Both the position numbers and the translations under genes were made by a program. A stretch of DNA of 64,000 nt from assembly GCF_028769735.1 (NCBI RefSeq), contig NC_088177.1, forward strand, positions 12,774,599 through 12,838,598, given 5' to 3'. This stretch comes from Zonotrichia leucophrys gambelii (taxonomy: Eukaryota; Chordata; Aves; Passeriformes; Passerellidae). Of the stretch, positions 36,111 through 57,779 are shown in pieces (position 1 is the first letter of the stretch; every line of letters begins with the position of its first letter). The notes under the pieces were generated by a model. The model did not search any database and was not told where the DNA came from. It worked only from the letters and a program-made list of their open reading frames with translations.

Positions 36111-37485
36111 CAGTTTCTATCAAATAAGAATTGTACTAAATATATCCTGTATCTCCTTGATCTCTTCTGCATGTGCCCAATCCAAAATTGCAGCTTGGAG
36201 CAGATTTTGACAATAGGTGAAATCCACACAGCCATGTCCTTTCAAGACACATCACTGCATGCCATTTGAATAATTCAGTTTCAGCAAGAAGGAATTTAAA
36301 TGCAGAGTAATATCACAGACAGGTGTAAAGATGTCCATAATTTGGAAAAGGCAAACAGGGCTGAGTTGAGACAGCCTGAGCTGAATCTTCTTAAATAAAT
36401 ATGTTTTTCTGTCTTGCTCATCTGCATGAGCGTAAACAGCAGGATGAAGGAAGTGATCATTCTCCTTTAGCAAGCTGCTTCCTTGGTTCCATTTTTCTGA
36501 GGCTAAATGCATTAGAGGAGGCACAGGCTCCCAGCATGGTTTGGTGGATAGGCTGCTCATACATCTGGGCACAGGCAACCCAAGGACATGAGGCTGCTGT
36601 GCCAGCTCCCCTCTGCCTGGGACACACACTAGCAGACAGAAAGGAGAACACAGTGAAGTTCCTCTTGCATCACCCTTAGCAATTTATTACCCCATCTGAT
36701 TTCCAGCTCTGACAATGACCTGGGAATGCCCCACAGCACCATGGTCTGAGTTGGGGGAAGCCTGGAGCTCTGGGGCTCAGGCTGTGCCATGATGCCAACC
36801 ACCTCACAGCTTTCTGCTTCAGCTGCCCCTTCTGCAAGGGCTGGTGGTGACTTCACCTGGGGAAGCTAGGTGCCACCAGCTGGGGGACAGAACAATAAGA
36901 AAATTAAGCAAAGGAATAAGAAAATTAAGCAAAGCACTCCTTTTCTCACACATCTGGGGGAGGACAGGTGTCCTTCCCCACCACCGTGGGCTCCAGAGTA
37001 GAGCAAGTAACTCAAAGGCCATCGCTGGCACCCACAGTACAGAGGTCAGCTCAGCAGGGATTGTGCAGCTCCCCCCAAGCCCCAATGGTGGGCACAGGGG
37101 AGACCCCAAACCCCACTCTTGGTATAGACAGACAGCCTGTGACAATAAAGGCAGCCTTGCAACCCAGGATGAGAGTATGTCCAAATGTGGAATACAACAC
37201 AGCTTGCCAGCTCCATCTGATCTTCAAAATGGTCTGAAAAGGCACTTCACTCCCCATCTGGGGATGGACAACATACCTGGAAAAAACCTTAGAAAGGGAA
37301 TGTTTAGAAGAGGTTCAACAGCAAGCAGAGGCTCTGCAGCACCGGCACAGCACCCTTCCCTGGCAGAGGCAGCAGTCCACATGCTAAGGTCAGCATGGAG
37401 CTGTCCCATGCAACACACACAGCCCCATGCAGACTCCAGTTCAAGACAAGTCCGGGGCCGTGGCATCCCCAGCAGCGTCCCAGGT
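36111..37485. other. LSS 3' UTR and downstream flank
   Basis: No coding exon is seen. The right part should be LSS 3' UTR. The nearest reverse-strand AATAAA (TTTATT on the forward strand) is at 36683-36688, implying a 3' UTR of about 0.8 kb. This is weakly supported because no other signal confirms it. Confidence 0.45.
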
Positions 37486-46072
<8,587 letters not shown>

Positions 46073-49000
46073 CGCCGCTATCGATCCCAGCACCGCGGCC
46101 GCACCGGCTGGTCCCACATCGCCTCACGGCCGGCAGCCAATGGCGGCCCCCGGCCCGCCCCGGCCGGCCCCGGCCCGCCCCATCTCCCGGCCCCGGCCCG
46201 CCCCATCTCCTCTCGGCCCGCCCCATCTCCCGGTCCCGTCCCGCCCCATCTCTCCCGTCCCCTCCTGCCATGGGACGCCACCCCGTCAGTTGCCGGGGCC
46301 CGACATCTCACTCCCACTCCGTCTGCCCGCGGCACAGGAGTGCCATCCCCCTCACAGACCCCGACAGCCGAGCCGTCCCTTTGGGTGACAGCGCCAGCGC
46401 CTGGAACGGCTGTCCCCGCCTCCGTGCCTCGCCAAAGTCCAGGCGTGTGGTTTCCATCGTTAATGGAAATAAGAAAACAACGCCGGGAGATGTGTCAGGG
46501 AGCGGTGCCAGCCACGGGCACAGCGCACCCTGACCCGGTGTGCCCACGCTCCTGTGCCCCCGTTCCCCACTGCTGACTCAGCGTCCTCAGCTCTGCTTTC
46601 CCGGGTGTCAGGCACTCTAAACACCGGGGCCCAGCCCGGTGAGGAGGGCTGTGGCTGGCAGGGCTGACACCAATAAAACACCGTGTTGTGCTCTACAGGT
46701 GAGTCAGGTACCCTCACTATGAACCCTGCCCTGGTCCCTCCAGCACGGTCCGGGGGTGTCACCTTCGTGCAGGTAATGCCGTGGGACAGCAGTCCATGAG
46801 GAGATGGCAGAGCTCCTCCTATCCGCTCCTAGTGACATGTCCCCATCTCTCTCCTGACACCCATCACTGCCTTCCCAGGCCTGTGAGCAAGAGTTTCAGC
46901 CCTTCAAAGCCCCTTGGCTAAAGAAGGCTCCCCAAAAGGAGGCACACAGGGATTGTAAATCCCAGATGCTGTACTTGCTGTTGGAAGGGCTGGGTGGACA
47001 TTTACACTTGTTTAAATGGAGTGATAAATTCCTTTCAGCCTTTCACAGTGACCTGGTTTCTCTCCTCCCACAGAGGTGGCACCAGACCAAGTTAAACTGG
47101 CAGAAAAGCCCCTCCATGTCTGTGCAGTGCCCAGGGACAAAAGAGCTACTCACAAATGTGGCATCCATCAACACCCCAGGACAGAAAAACGCCTGTCTAT
47201 TAATACTTCTATAATTATTAATACTTACAGTATATCATGCACAGTAGAAGTTTAATTAATTAAAGTACTCCTCTTCTAACAAACAGGTCTTCACTCGTGC
47301 CCAGAATAACGTCAGGGATTATCTGGAGAGGATACAGTGATTTTATTTGAGAATTAAAGAATTAATTTTTTATTTATTTCATAAACTAGGCAAAAACAAA
47401 AATGTTTTTTGGATGTGTCTGGACTTCCCCTGGAGGGAGAATGGATGGGGATAATATCTTTGACTTGTGGCTGATCCCACTGGTCCTCAGTAGGGAGAGC
47501 TGTGCTGCTTCTCTTGCACAGTTTATACGAACAGAGAGAACTCTAGCAGTTCACTGACATGGGTGTTGTATTTGAGGGTTAATAGTCTATTTATTTTTGG
47601 GTTAAGAAAAAAAAATTGCCATGATGACTCTGCCTGAAATAAGGTTCATGAAAGTATCCACTTGTCCATGACTGCCAAAATCTTAAGATAATTTATGGTA
47701 ATATTTGCCTAAGGGGAGTGTGATGGAGGATGAACAACTTGTTTTTAATTTTCTGTCTCTAAACAAGAGACGTGCACCAGACATTTTTAATAATTGCCAC
47801 ATTCCTGTTCCTTAGGCATTGTTTTCATCCATTTTTTGTTTTTCTGTGTCTGAATCTGAGCTGGATTCAGACAGCTTGCAATTAATCTTTGAATTGCAAG
47901 CTTGATTCACCTCTGGCTGCTGTGTTTGGAGGTGCCAGGGAACCTGCTCCCTGCAAAGCTGCTGTGTGTGCTGGCACTGCGAGTGCAGCCCTGCAGAGGC
48001 AGTTTCTTGCCCTCCCACCCAAATTCCTCTGCTTTCATGACTTTTTTTGTCCCAGTTCAATGACCGCTGGCGTTTGTCTCATGGTCTGGCAGAGCCTGGC
48101 GCCACACACACCCGAGAGACAAAGAAATAAGCTGTCTTTTCTCCTGGAATGAGGAGCCCACATTGTGAGGGAGACAGGCAGAGGGCTCAAGTGTTTTGCT
48201 CAGCCTTGGGCACTGAAAAACCCCCTTGCTTCTTTAAACATATCAGCCCAAAGCTCTGACCCTGAGGAAAGGAGCCCCAAGGCTGCACCCTCCTGTTCGA
48301 AGATCAGAACATGACTTTTAAAATAGCAGAAGCAGCTCTTTGGGCAGCACTGAAAGCACAGCTCACAGCCCCACACTCATATCCAGACCTCCTGGACTGT
48401 CACAGGCTGGGTTAGGGATGATCCAGGCCAGGAGAGCAGTCTTTGCAAAGGATATGAGCCTGGACAAGGATCAGGAAAGTCTCTTGGAGCTGCTCATTAG
48501 CAGAGGCAGAAGATGGTCAAGGTTTCTGGTGTTCACATCTGATCCTGCTGCTCCTTCCCATCCTATCAGGACATAATTCCAGATCATTACCTGTAAAATA
48601 CAGGAGTCAGAATGATTTGGGGTGAAATGGACAGCAAGAACCACCAGGAAAGAGAATTTCAAGACTCTTCAAGTTTTGATCTGTCAAATGCAACATTTTC
48701 TGTTCCATTTTAAGGCAAGGTCACTTTCCAGAATGACATCAGAATAGGGTTTAAGGAGATGGGCTAGGACCTTGTCTCTGACTAGAAAAGGTTTGCTTTA
48801 ATGCATTTCTTGGCTGAGGTCTGAGCTAGAGATCTACCAGATCAAATTGCTACCAACAGAAAAATGCTGTGTCTTTCCTGCTGACAGAGAGCCCCATTTA
48901 TAGCCAGCTCTTACAGGAATGCAAGTCCTCTTGGAAAAAATCAAATAGTGCAAAATTGCTGACAAACTACCTTCACACTAGAAACTACCTAAAAGCATCC

Positions 49001-49803
49001 CTGCTGTCCCTGCTAGTCCCACCAGAGCACAGATAACTGCAAACTGGAGTTTGCAATGCCCTAAATGCAAGAATTTCGGTGGTCAGGCAAATATTTAGAG
49101 TCAACATACTCAACCTGAATGCCAGGGAAATTATTTTTCCCCAAACCAGTGTTTGAGCCTGTTACAAAAACTTTCATGAGGTAATGTAAGGAAATTATCA
49201 AAGTAGATGGGGGTTTTTTTACATCAGTATGTGAAAAAATTTTTAAGTAACATGGTTGGTGTTGTATGAGTAGATTTGGGAACACAGGATCTGGTAGGGA
49301 ATATGTCTGTCCAGCAACAGGGTTTAAATAAAAGTGCATTTAAGGCCAGTTCATGGTGGCCACTGGGCTGGCAGGGTACATGTGAACAAGTTTTGTATCA
49401 AGATCTCATTTTAAAAAAAGTTCGAGATAACTTTTCAAAGTTTCTAAAAAGAAAAGATTCTTTTTCTAGTGTGAATCAGTACACATACAATAACTCATCT
49501 TTTTTCCTGAGTTTTGCATGTTGATTTACACTTCCCTTCTCAGAATTGGTTCAAAATATTTGCAGTTTCACTTGTCTCTGGTGTTAGGCAGATATTTCTT
49601 GAACATTTCAACATTTCTTGAACAACACACAGAAAAAAGTATAAATCTTATGCTCATACTGACTGCAAAATGTATTTTCATTGATGCTTTGAGTCCCATG
49701 GTATAAATGGTTTTGCACAAGCAGCAATGGTTTAATTTTGTTGGGTGGTATGTTTGGTGAAGCTGAGTGAATTGAAATAACTTTATTTCCTCTGTCTGGC
49801 CTG

Positions 49804-49845
49804 ACTCTACAATCTTAAAACAGTACTCTACAATCTTAAAACAGT
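49804..49845. repeat. 21-bp perfect tandem duplication
   Basis: The 21-base unit beginning ACTCTACAATCTTAAAACAG and ending in T occurs twice in a row without change, about 0.6 kb upstream of the S100B first exon. Confidence 0.9.
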
Positions 49846-49998
49846 AGAAAGCAGAAAAAGTGTGTTCAATATTAATAGCATGCAGTAAACAGAGTGAAAA
49901 GATCAGACATACAAGGAATTGCTATTTTTGCATACTCACTGTTCAGAGCAGAACAGCAGCTTTAAAGAAAGCATTCACATCTTTGAATTGCCAGCTGG

Positions 49999-50042
49999 AT
50001 TCACAGAATGTTCTGTGAATTTGATTCATCTGTGAATCAAAT
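49999..50042. repeat. Two overlapping perfect inverted repeats
   Basis: ATTCACAGAA (49999-50008), TG, TTCTGTGAAT (50011-50020) forms one hairpin. ATTTGATTCA (50019-50028), TCTG, TGAATCAAAT (50033-50042) forms a second. They share two bases, so the full forms are mutually exclusive or nearly so. Confidence 0.85.
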
Positions 50043-50249
50043 GAACAGAGAGCAGGCATTCTATCTTTGAAAAATATGAACAAATAAATGGTACCATAAC
50101 AGATTTATTGGTAATGTGTAACAACTGCATCTAGGGATGATCTCCGTTTACTGCAATACATTTTGAAACGGGATAAATCCCTATGTACTTATAAAATTGG
50201 CCGACTGTAAGTGCAGTAGAAGCAGGTGAAAAGGAAAACAAACGAAACC

Positions 50250-50464
50250 AGCGAAGCAGGCGGTGTTTCCCGGTCCCAAGGGCGGCTTCCCAAGGGCTCC
50301 CGTGTGCGCTGGGCTCGCTCCCCGCGGGCGGCGCTGCGGAGCGGGCACAGCGCCCGGCCCGGACACCCCGCCCCGGCCCCGCGGCCATAAGAGGGCAGCG
50401 GTCCCCGCCGGGGGAGCCTGGCCACGCCGCATCGCCGAGCCACAGCCCCGCCGGCAGCACGGAG
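50250..50464 (+). promoter_or_regulatory. S100B promoter and probable non-coding exon 1
   Basis: This is a short CpG-rich block, with a TATA-like CATAAGA at 50386-50392 and a splice donor (ggag/gtgaga) after 50464. S100 genes typically have a non-coding first exon and the start codon in exon 2, which fits. Exon 1 would run from about 50415 to 50464. The start is inferred. Confidence 0.55.
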
Positions 50465-51377
50465 GTGAGAGTGGCCGGGGGATGGCCCTGCCCGGGGGAT
50501 GGTGGGTGCTGTCAGGGCAGAAGCACCGCTCCGCATCGCCTCTGCTCGGGAGCGCTCCTCAGCCTTGCGGACGGGCTGCACGCAGGGCTGCTGCATGGAA
50601 AGGGTATTTTTGTTAGGATGTTTTCTGCCGTGTCTGGTAACAGTCTTTCCGTTCGGGCACTGAGTGCTGAGCGGGGAGGACATCAGCTGCGGGATCAGAT
50701 TCAGTAGCTTGTGGTGGAGAAACAGGAGCCAGGTCGCAGGGCAGGAGACATTTACCGATGGGATATGAACGAAGTGAGTGCCGGGCAATAAGGCTGCTTT
50801 ATTTTCCCAGCTTTGGGTTGGCAGCTCTCCCTCTCAGCCAAGGAGATTAGAGTCTCTTTGGTTTGTCCGTTTGTGAAGTCTGCAGGGAACGCTGCAATCC
50901 GAATTATTATCATATCCTAAGAGGGTCTCCGCAACCCATTACCCAAGAGGGAGGTTCGGGAGGTGCTCATTTTGACCTGCTGGCACCCATCCAAACCGGT
51001 TCCTAGCGGGCTCCCCTGACTGCTGGGCTGGAGACAGGGCTCCAGGCAGAGGCACAGCCAAGGGACCTGTGACAGCAGGCACAGCAAAACCTTCCTGAAG
51101 CTCCGGAGCCGACCCCATGCCTGCCCCTCTCCTCATCCTGTGGCTCTGCCGTCATTGAGAGCCCCTGGCAGCAGAGTTTTGGTCTCTCATGACCTTCCCC
51201 CAAAGCCAGAGCTGCTGCCAGCGCCTCCCAGCAGAATGCCCTGAACGTAGGTCTGACCTTGCTGATCCATGAGTGGGGCCCTGGGGTGGCCGTGCTTCCC
51301 AATCAATGGGAATTGCTGCAGCTTGCCCAGGCTGGTGCTCCCACCATCCCCTCTGACCTCAGGGCCGCGCCACGACC

Positions 51378-52119
51378 ATGTCTGAGCTGGAGAAGGCGAT
51401 GATCGCCATCATCGAGGCCTTCCACCAGTACTCTGGGAAGGAGGGAGACAAGCACAAGCTGAAGAAATCCGAGCTGAAGGAGCTCATCAACAACGAGCTG
51501 AGCCACTTCCTCGGGGTAAGCACTGCCCTCCCCGCAGCCTGGCTGGGCTCAGGGGCCATCCAACAGCCCCACACTCCCCCAGCTCTGTCCCCCATTGGAA
51601 GCCAGCACAGATGAAGAGGTTTATTTACACAGCAGGGCATTAAATCCTTTGCCCCAGCTCTACAGAGCAGCAGGATGAGGGGAACAGCCTATATGGCAGA
51701 CTGGGGTGTGGGTTGGATACTAGGGAAATGACCTTCCCTGACACGGGGTACAGCCTTGCCCCGGGGGGCTCAAATGTCCCTTCCCAGCAGCACAGCTGTG
51801 GCTGCAATTCCCCAGGGCACAGGACAGTGCCCCACCAGACTGGGAACAGCCACAAGATCTTTGGGATGTGTCTGAGCACAGATTCAGCCATGAGAGCACT
51901 TGGAAAACGTGGACATGTTACTGTCTGGGCCACGCTGTGGTCCTCCCCAGCTTTGGCTGCCTGTTTCTATCCCCTCAGGAAATCAAAGACCAGGAGACTG
52001 TGGACAAAGTCATGGAGGCACTGGACGGCGATGGGGATGCAGAGTGTGACTTCCAGGAGTTCGTGGCCTTCATTGCAATGGTCACTACTGCTTGCCACGA
52101 GTTCTTTGAGGAGGAGTGA
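51378..52119 (+). CDS. S100B: S100B, calcium- and zinc-binding S100 protein
   Basis: Coding exons are 51378-51515 and 51979-52119, giving 92 aa, the human length. The 5' end of exon 2 (acceptor before 51363) carries a short UTR and an ATG with A at -3. The product starts [20 protein letters not shown] and ends 'CHEFFEEE'. The first EF-hand is the S100-type pseudo-loop. The second is canonical, [12 protein letters not shown], with Ca ligands Asp61, Asp63, Asp65, Glu67 and Glu72 (numbering without Met). Zinc ligands of human S100B, His15, His25, His85 and Glu89, are kept, while human His90 is Glu. S100B is a homodimeric cytosolic signalling protein of glia, also secreted to act on RAGE. LSS lies upstream on the other strand and DIP2A converges from the right. 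Confidence 0.96.
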
Positions 52120-52877
52120 ACTGGGGGGAAGCAGGTGAGCCCCTTCTGCTCATGCTGGAGAGAGGCAAGGCAGCATTGCTCCTCCAGGAAAAGGACTGGC
52201 TGTCACTACAGACACCTTAGAATTCAGCTTATGCTAGACTTAAGCAGCTTATTAAAAGTGCTGTGGCTTTGTGAACAAGAAACACTTGTGTGGCTCAGGA
52301 GAGGCTGTTGGCTGGTGCCCATTGGGCTGGGTGCAGTGAGAGTGCCTTGCCTCAAGTTCCTTCCCTGCTGTTTTAAGTCAGGAATGTGCATGGGGCTAGA
52401 AGCAGAGGGATGCTGTGATCCAAGCTTGCTTGTGAAGGAAAAAAGGAAATTCAGGGGTTGAAGGAAGAGGTGATGCAGAGGGGCTGGATTTGGAATCTTG
52501 CTGCTGAGCCCCAGAAGGCTCCCAGTGATTCCTGTGGGCTCTGGGCATGGCATTAGAAACCAGCTCCTGTCCCATCACAGGTGCTCACAGAGCCCAGCCA
52601 TTTCTTGGTACATTGAGACACCCTTGGCTTGCCAGGCAAAGTGTAACAATCTAAAAGCATAACCATCTGACAGCTCAGGCTTTCACTTGTTGATCAATCC
52701 TGCTTTAGCAGCCTGCAGAACTGGAAGCAGCAGCATATGAGGCTCCTGCACTGGGGTCAGCTCCTGGCCTGGGATATGCCTTGACAAGGTGTCCAGGCTC
52801 AGTCAGAAGGGAAGTGGGAGCGGCCCAGTGTGACCACAGACCAGGCACAGCCTCCTGAGTGTGTGGAAATGACAAGG

Positions 52878-52883
52878 AATAAA
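52878..52883 (+). terminator. Polyadenylation signal AATAAA, S100B
   Basis: The first canonical AATAAA after the S100B stop, about 760 bases downstream, implies a 3' UTR of about 0.8 kb. Human S100B also has a fairly long 3' UTR. Confidence 0.55.
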
Positions 52884-54654
52884 ACATTGGTTTGGCCTGT
52901 GGTGAGAAACGTGTCCTTTTATGCCAGGCTGCTCTGCACTGAGAGAGAAAGGCTGGGGAATCAGGCCTGAGGCACTGCTACAGCTCATGCCCTGGGGTTC
53001 TCGTTGGGCACTGACCCCTCTTCCCTTCCCTGGTGTCATTGTGACTGGCCAGACAACCTCCACCGGCACCAGCACCGAGTTCCAGCTGGCTGCCCACACT
53101 GCCAGCTGTACCTGCCAGGACACAGGAACACAGGGGCCCTCTGCAGGATGTCACTGCTGCTACTGGGGACATCAGGGGTGTGCAGTGGTGAGCCCTTGCA
53201 AAGCCTCAGCTAAACCCAGAATAACCCCCCCAAGGCCTGAGCTTCTGCCTTTCCAGTCTGCACCTGCCATCCAGCTCAGCAACACCCTGAACTGGGCCTT
53301 CCTGCAGCTCCTGCTGTGTCAGATTCACAGCAAAGATGCTCTCAGATGCTACTGGTTTTACCTCATTCCACAAATGATAATAGTTTTATGCACAAAATGA
53401 CATCTTAGGACAGGGACCATCTTGCTATTCTGATCAGCCTCCCCCAGGTTGTGCAAGGGGACGCTCAGGCAGAGCCAGGCCCAGAAGAAGATGCCATTGT
53501 CTGCAGTGCTTTTAAACACAAAACACATTTTGCAGGATCAGTTCTTTGTTTGTTTCCTAAATCTACTGTCAGTACAAATGGTTTCTCTAAGTGCCTCACC
53601 TCTCTTGCCTTTTCAAACAAAACACTTGCCTTCTTTTAAAGACTATAACTTAAATTACTTCCATAAACAAGGATCTAAGTAAAAGCAGGTGGTTTGGTCA
53701 GGAACCCGTGAAAGTCTGGGTTAAAAAATGCAGATGACAGGAAAAGACCTCCCAGGGCTCCTTTCCAAGGTGGAATGCCCTGTAAGCACAGAGCGTTCTG
53801 CACACTGTGAGCTGCCTGTGGGCCCAGCAGTCTGACCCATTGCTGCACCTCAAGAAGTGTTTGCATTGAACTTTGTGTCAGAAAAAGGAACCACTTGGGA
53901 GTAATGCTGGTGCAGCACATCATTTTGTCTAGATAGAAGTTAATCCAGACACCCTATCTCCCATAAGCCACATTGCAAGAAGGACAGGAAGAGTTCTTTT
54001 TGGAATTTTTTTACAGGCTTTCCAAAATGCTGTAGCTGTTAGAAGTGACATAACTTAAAAAAATTAATGGCTTTATTAAATTTTGTTTTAATTAATCAGA
54101 ACCAGTATATTAATGATAAGCAGTACGTTAGTCTTGTATCATTTAAAGCCAGCATTTAGCAAAGCTGTCTAAAGTTACTTTTATGGGAACACAGCTTGGG
54201 AAAATTTCTGACACATTAAGTTTTGATAAACTGAATCTGATATGCTTCAATGAACAAGGCCTGGGAGATAAAGATGTATTGTTGAAGCTGGACATCTGGA
54301 ATGCAGAATTTAGGGACTACAAGGACATTTTACAGAAACCAGTAGAGACTAACAAAGACTGTGTCTGTGTGTTGAAAAGTCCTTACTGGAGAAAACAGAT
54401 ACTAAAACCCCTAAAAATATGGACTGATTAGCATGAACAGTGAGGAATCAATAACTAATAGAGGAGAGTATACTAAGAAATAAAATATAATTATGCAATT
54501 TAGAACCAATGAACATTAATTTGTTTGCTTAAAATGTAGAAATAGATGGAAAAGTTTTGTATCTGTGCCTGTGTAGAGGCTGGAATTTTGTCAGCCATTT
54601 ACAAACCCTGGCCAGGAATAAAGAACTTCCTCACTCTCCAGCACTACAAAGACA

Positions 54655-54790
54655 CTATTAGAGGACATGAAGAACACATTTTTGTCCTTGCACAGTTTTC
54701 TGTACGAGACGTCTATCCAATCTTCAGTCCTTGCGAGGCTGTAATGTGCATGGTGGTACTTTGAGCTGAAAAGGACTGTGCAGAGAGCAC
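54655..54790. repeat. Unclassified dispersed repeat, copy A
   Basis: This shares order and sequence with 57140-57265: 'gacatgaagaacac', 'tttttgtccttgcacag', 'gagacgtctatccaatc', 'ggctgtaatgtgcatggtgg', 'ctttgagctgaaaaggac' and 'gcagagagcac' are mirrored there with scattered changes. Same orientation. The family is not recognised; boundaries are approximate. Confidence 0.6.
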
Positions 54791-57139
54791 TGTGCTTCTT
54801 GAAGGTTTTTATAGAGAGGGGGCTTCCCCTTGAATGTGGTTCAAATGCAAGTTTCCAAAAGTTTAGACAGCATTTCACAAGTTTCAGGGGCAAATTCAGG
54901 GCAAGCTCGTTGTCCTGGCACAGCTCTCTGAGCTGGGTGCAGCGTCCCGGCTGGGAAAGGAGCGTGGCTGCCACCAGCCTGCCAGCTGAATTCCCAGTCC
55001 TAAGCTGGCAGTCTTGAGGGTGAAGTTAAACAAGAGCTACTTGTGCTGCTACCTGTTCCTCTTCCAGCCCTTCTGTGGGAACACCTGTGCCTACCTTGAG
55101 GCTCTGAGATCCAGAGAACACAATGGTAGAGGCAGTGGAGAAGGGAAGGACAGAGTGCACTGGTGTGATGTGGTTTATGTGCAGCAAGGGGAAGGTGCAG
55201 CCCTGCACTGGCTTTTACTTCTAGAGCCTTCTTCTATGGGAGCAACTGCTGGACTTTGCAGTGAAGATGTGAGAGTGAAAAAAGTGATGGCAAGTCTGTC
55301 TGGGAAAGAAGATACAGAGCATTGTGTGCAGTTTAAATGTTGTTAGTAAGAGAAGGAGGTACTTTGAGAACATCTGTCTTGACACTTCCATCTCTGTGAG
55401 CTTTACCTGCTTGGACACAGTGCCATTGAAAGTACGTGAAAGTGATCTTCCCAGGTTGCAAAGGAAGAGGGTAGGTTGGCAAATGCCTTCTGTCCTGGCA
55501 CATCTGTCAGTCAGAACTGCAGCTGGAAACACTTTGCTCTAACAATGGACTCAGCCACTTTGAGAGAATGTGCTGATGCTATATGTACAGTTAAGGAGGA
55601 AAATGTTCATCACCAGTGCGTTTTGTCTAGCTTACAGACTGCAAAGGGACTCTAAAGGCCAGCAGTGGCTTTCTGTTGTAGAATTTTTCCTTTGTGAGCA
55701 GCTGCTGGACATTTTGAAGGGGTCTGGGATCTGTGAGAGTTAGAGTGCAAGATGGCACACAGATCTTGAGGGAAAGAGCATATCTCCAGGGAGCTGGATG
55801 CAGCTCAGTGGGTGTGAGTTACATGTTGAGCAGCTGGTGGCACAGAAAAGGCTCTAAAAGGAAGAGGCTGTGCTGCAATTGCCTTTTCTTTTGCAGCCTA
55901 TGAACTGCACAGCCAACACAACCACACGATAGCGCTGTTGACTCACAAAACAAGGACATGCACCAAGCTCAAAACCACCTCCAGGACAGAGCTGAGTCAG
56001 AAACGTCCCTGCTCTCAAATCACCTCTGTCAGAACAAAAAGGTTTGGCTGATCTTCCCCTTCCAAGTACAAACTCTTCCTTGCAGCACATTCAAATGGCA
56101 ACGTGAACTCCTCTGCCCTAACAAACCTGTTCACTCTCACAGAGTCCAGTAACAAACTTGAAACATCTGCCAAAATCAGGGCTCATGAAAGTGTCAGTGG
56201 AGAAAGCTCTTTGCTGCCTACAATTTCAACTGCCCCCATCAAACTACAAACACACCCCCTGCTATAGCCCCTTTCCTTCTCAGCTCTGGGTACCATCCTA
56301 AGCCTTCAGTCTCAGAGTCAGGATCCAAATGGAATGGCACCACAGACTGGTCACACACTAAAGCTACAAGGACAAAAACTCAACAGCTTGGCATCTGCAT
56401 TCCACTGACAGTTCAACAGCTCTAAGCCAGAGAACTTGGGAAAAGCCTCTAAATTCACTGAGATCACCCAAAGTGCTCATCCAAATTTGCTTTCTTTGCC
56501 AGAGCGCAACTAGAACTCCATCTCAAAAGAAATGGCATTCACTCCTCCAAAATCCAAAACATCCAGGGACTGATCCCCTACAAAGATGTCAGAACACAGG
56601 TATTGGGCATTACCTGCACGGGGCACTAGATCAGATGCTCACCAACACTCGGTGTAGCTGCTTACCTTGTCCAAAAGAAGTGTGCTGGCACAATTTCAAG
56701 AAGGCTGCCTCTGAGAAGTGGAAAGCACATGCCAAATTGAATCTTTCAGGAGGGAGACTGCCTTCCAAAGATGGACACTGACTCCATGATTGCACAAATT
56801 GAGTCAGTGCTTCCAAACAAAATATACCAGGAGAGAAAGTTGCTGCCACCCTTGAGCTGCACAATGCAGCTTCTTAGCTGCACCTAAACACTGGGGCTAC
56901 TTGCTTTCCTTCCCATGAGAAAGCACTGCCATTCTCATTCAGGAACTCACCAAGCAGAAGTTGTGTACCACGTCCAGCACTGACTGTGTCCAACAATGGC
57001 TCCTACTCAGAAATGTCTTGCTGGGCTACACCATGCCCTTAGCTTCTCACTGCTACACAGCCCTGTATTCTGCCTCTCTTGTCATCTCAATCTAACTGGC
57101 AACACTTTTAGCACAGCAGCACCATCTGGGTGAAGAGAA

Positions 57140-57265
57140 GGAGACATGAAACACGTTTTTACCCTGGCACATTTTTGTGTGAGACTTCTATTGGAACCTT
57201 TAATCCTTATGAAGCTGCAATGTGCACAGCGTTCCTTTGAGCTGAGAAGGACCACGCAGAGAGCT
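57140..57265. repeat. Unclassified dispersed repeat, copy B
   Basis: This is the partner of the copy at 54655-54790. It reads 'gacatgaaacacg', 'tttttaccctggcaca', 'gagacttctattggaacc', 'agctgcaatgtgcacagcg', 'ctttgagctgagaaggacc' and 'gcagagagctga'. Confidence 0.6.
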
Positions 57266-57760
57266 GATCCCTGTGGCCTCAGTGCCTACTGACACTTTCT
57301 GTGTTGGTTATTTCAAGCTACTGGACACACTGGTGACATTGATGTGTCACACAGAATGTGCACGAGTTGGGGGGCTTCCTGCACCTGCTGGGTATGGGCC
57401 CCATCCTCCTCCCTGAGGGGCACAGGTGCTGACAGTGCTGGGTGCCAGACTGTCCATCCCCCCACAAATGACCTCCTGGCTATCCTGTCTGCACCAGCCT
57501 TCCTTCTTGAGTCCCCCCAGGACTACAGCCTGAGCTATGCTGGGCAAGGTGAGGGCATCAGTGGGCAGCCAGTGAGTAAGGGTGTCCCTTGGCTTTACTG
57601 CTGCACAGTGGGTTCTTCCCATGGCTCTGCCTGCTCCCTGAGCCCACCTCTGCTGCCCTGCTCCCTGTGCTGGGGGAGTCTCAGCAGCTGGCAGGGTCAC
57701 TGCTGTCTCCTGTGTGTGTATCCCTGGTAAAGTGCACTATCCTTGCTTTGGCTGGAGATA

Positions 57761-57779
57761 CCATGCCATGCCATGCCAT
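57761..57779. repeat. CCATG microsatellite
   Basis: Nearly four tandem CCATG units. It is short and of no evident function. Confidence 0.85.

Larger units (their letters stand above)
46301..50240. other. LSS-S100B divergent intergenic region
   Basis: No gene can be supported. Most is AT-rich single-copy-looking DNA. A 21-bp tandem duplication is at 49804-49845 and a pair of overlapping inverted repeats at 49999-50042. Open frames are short and unlike any family I recognise. Confidence 0.5.
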
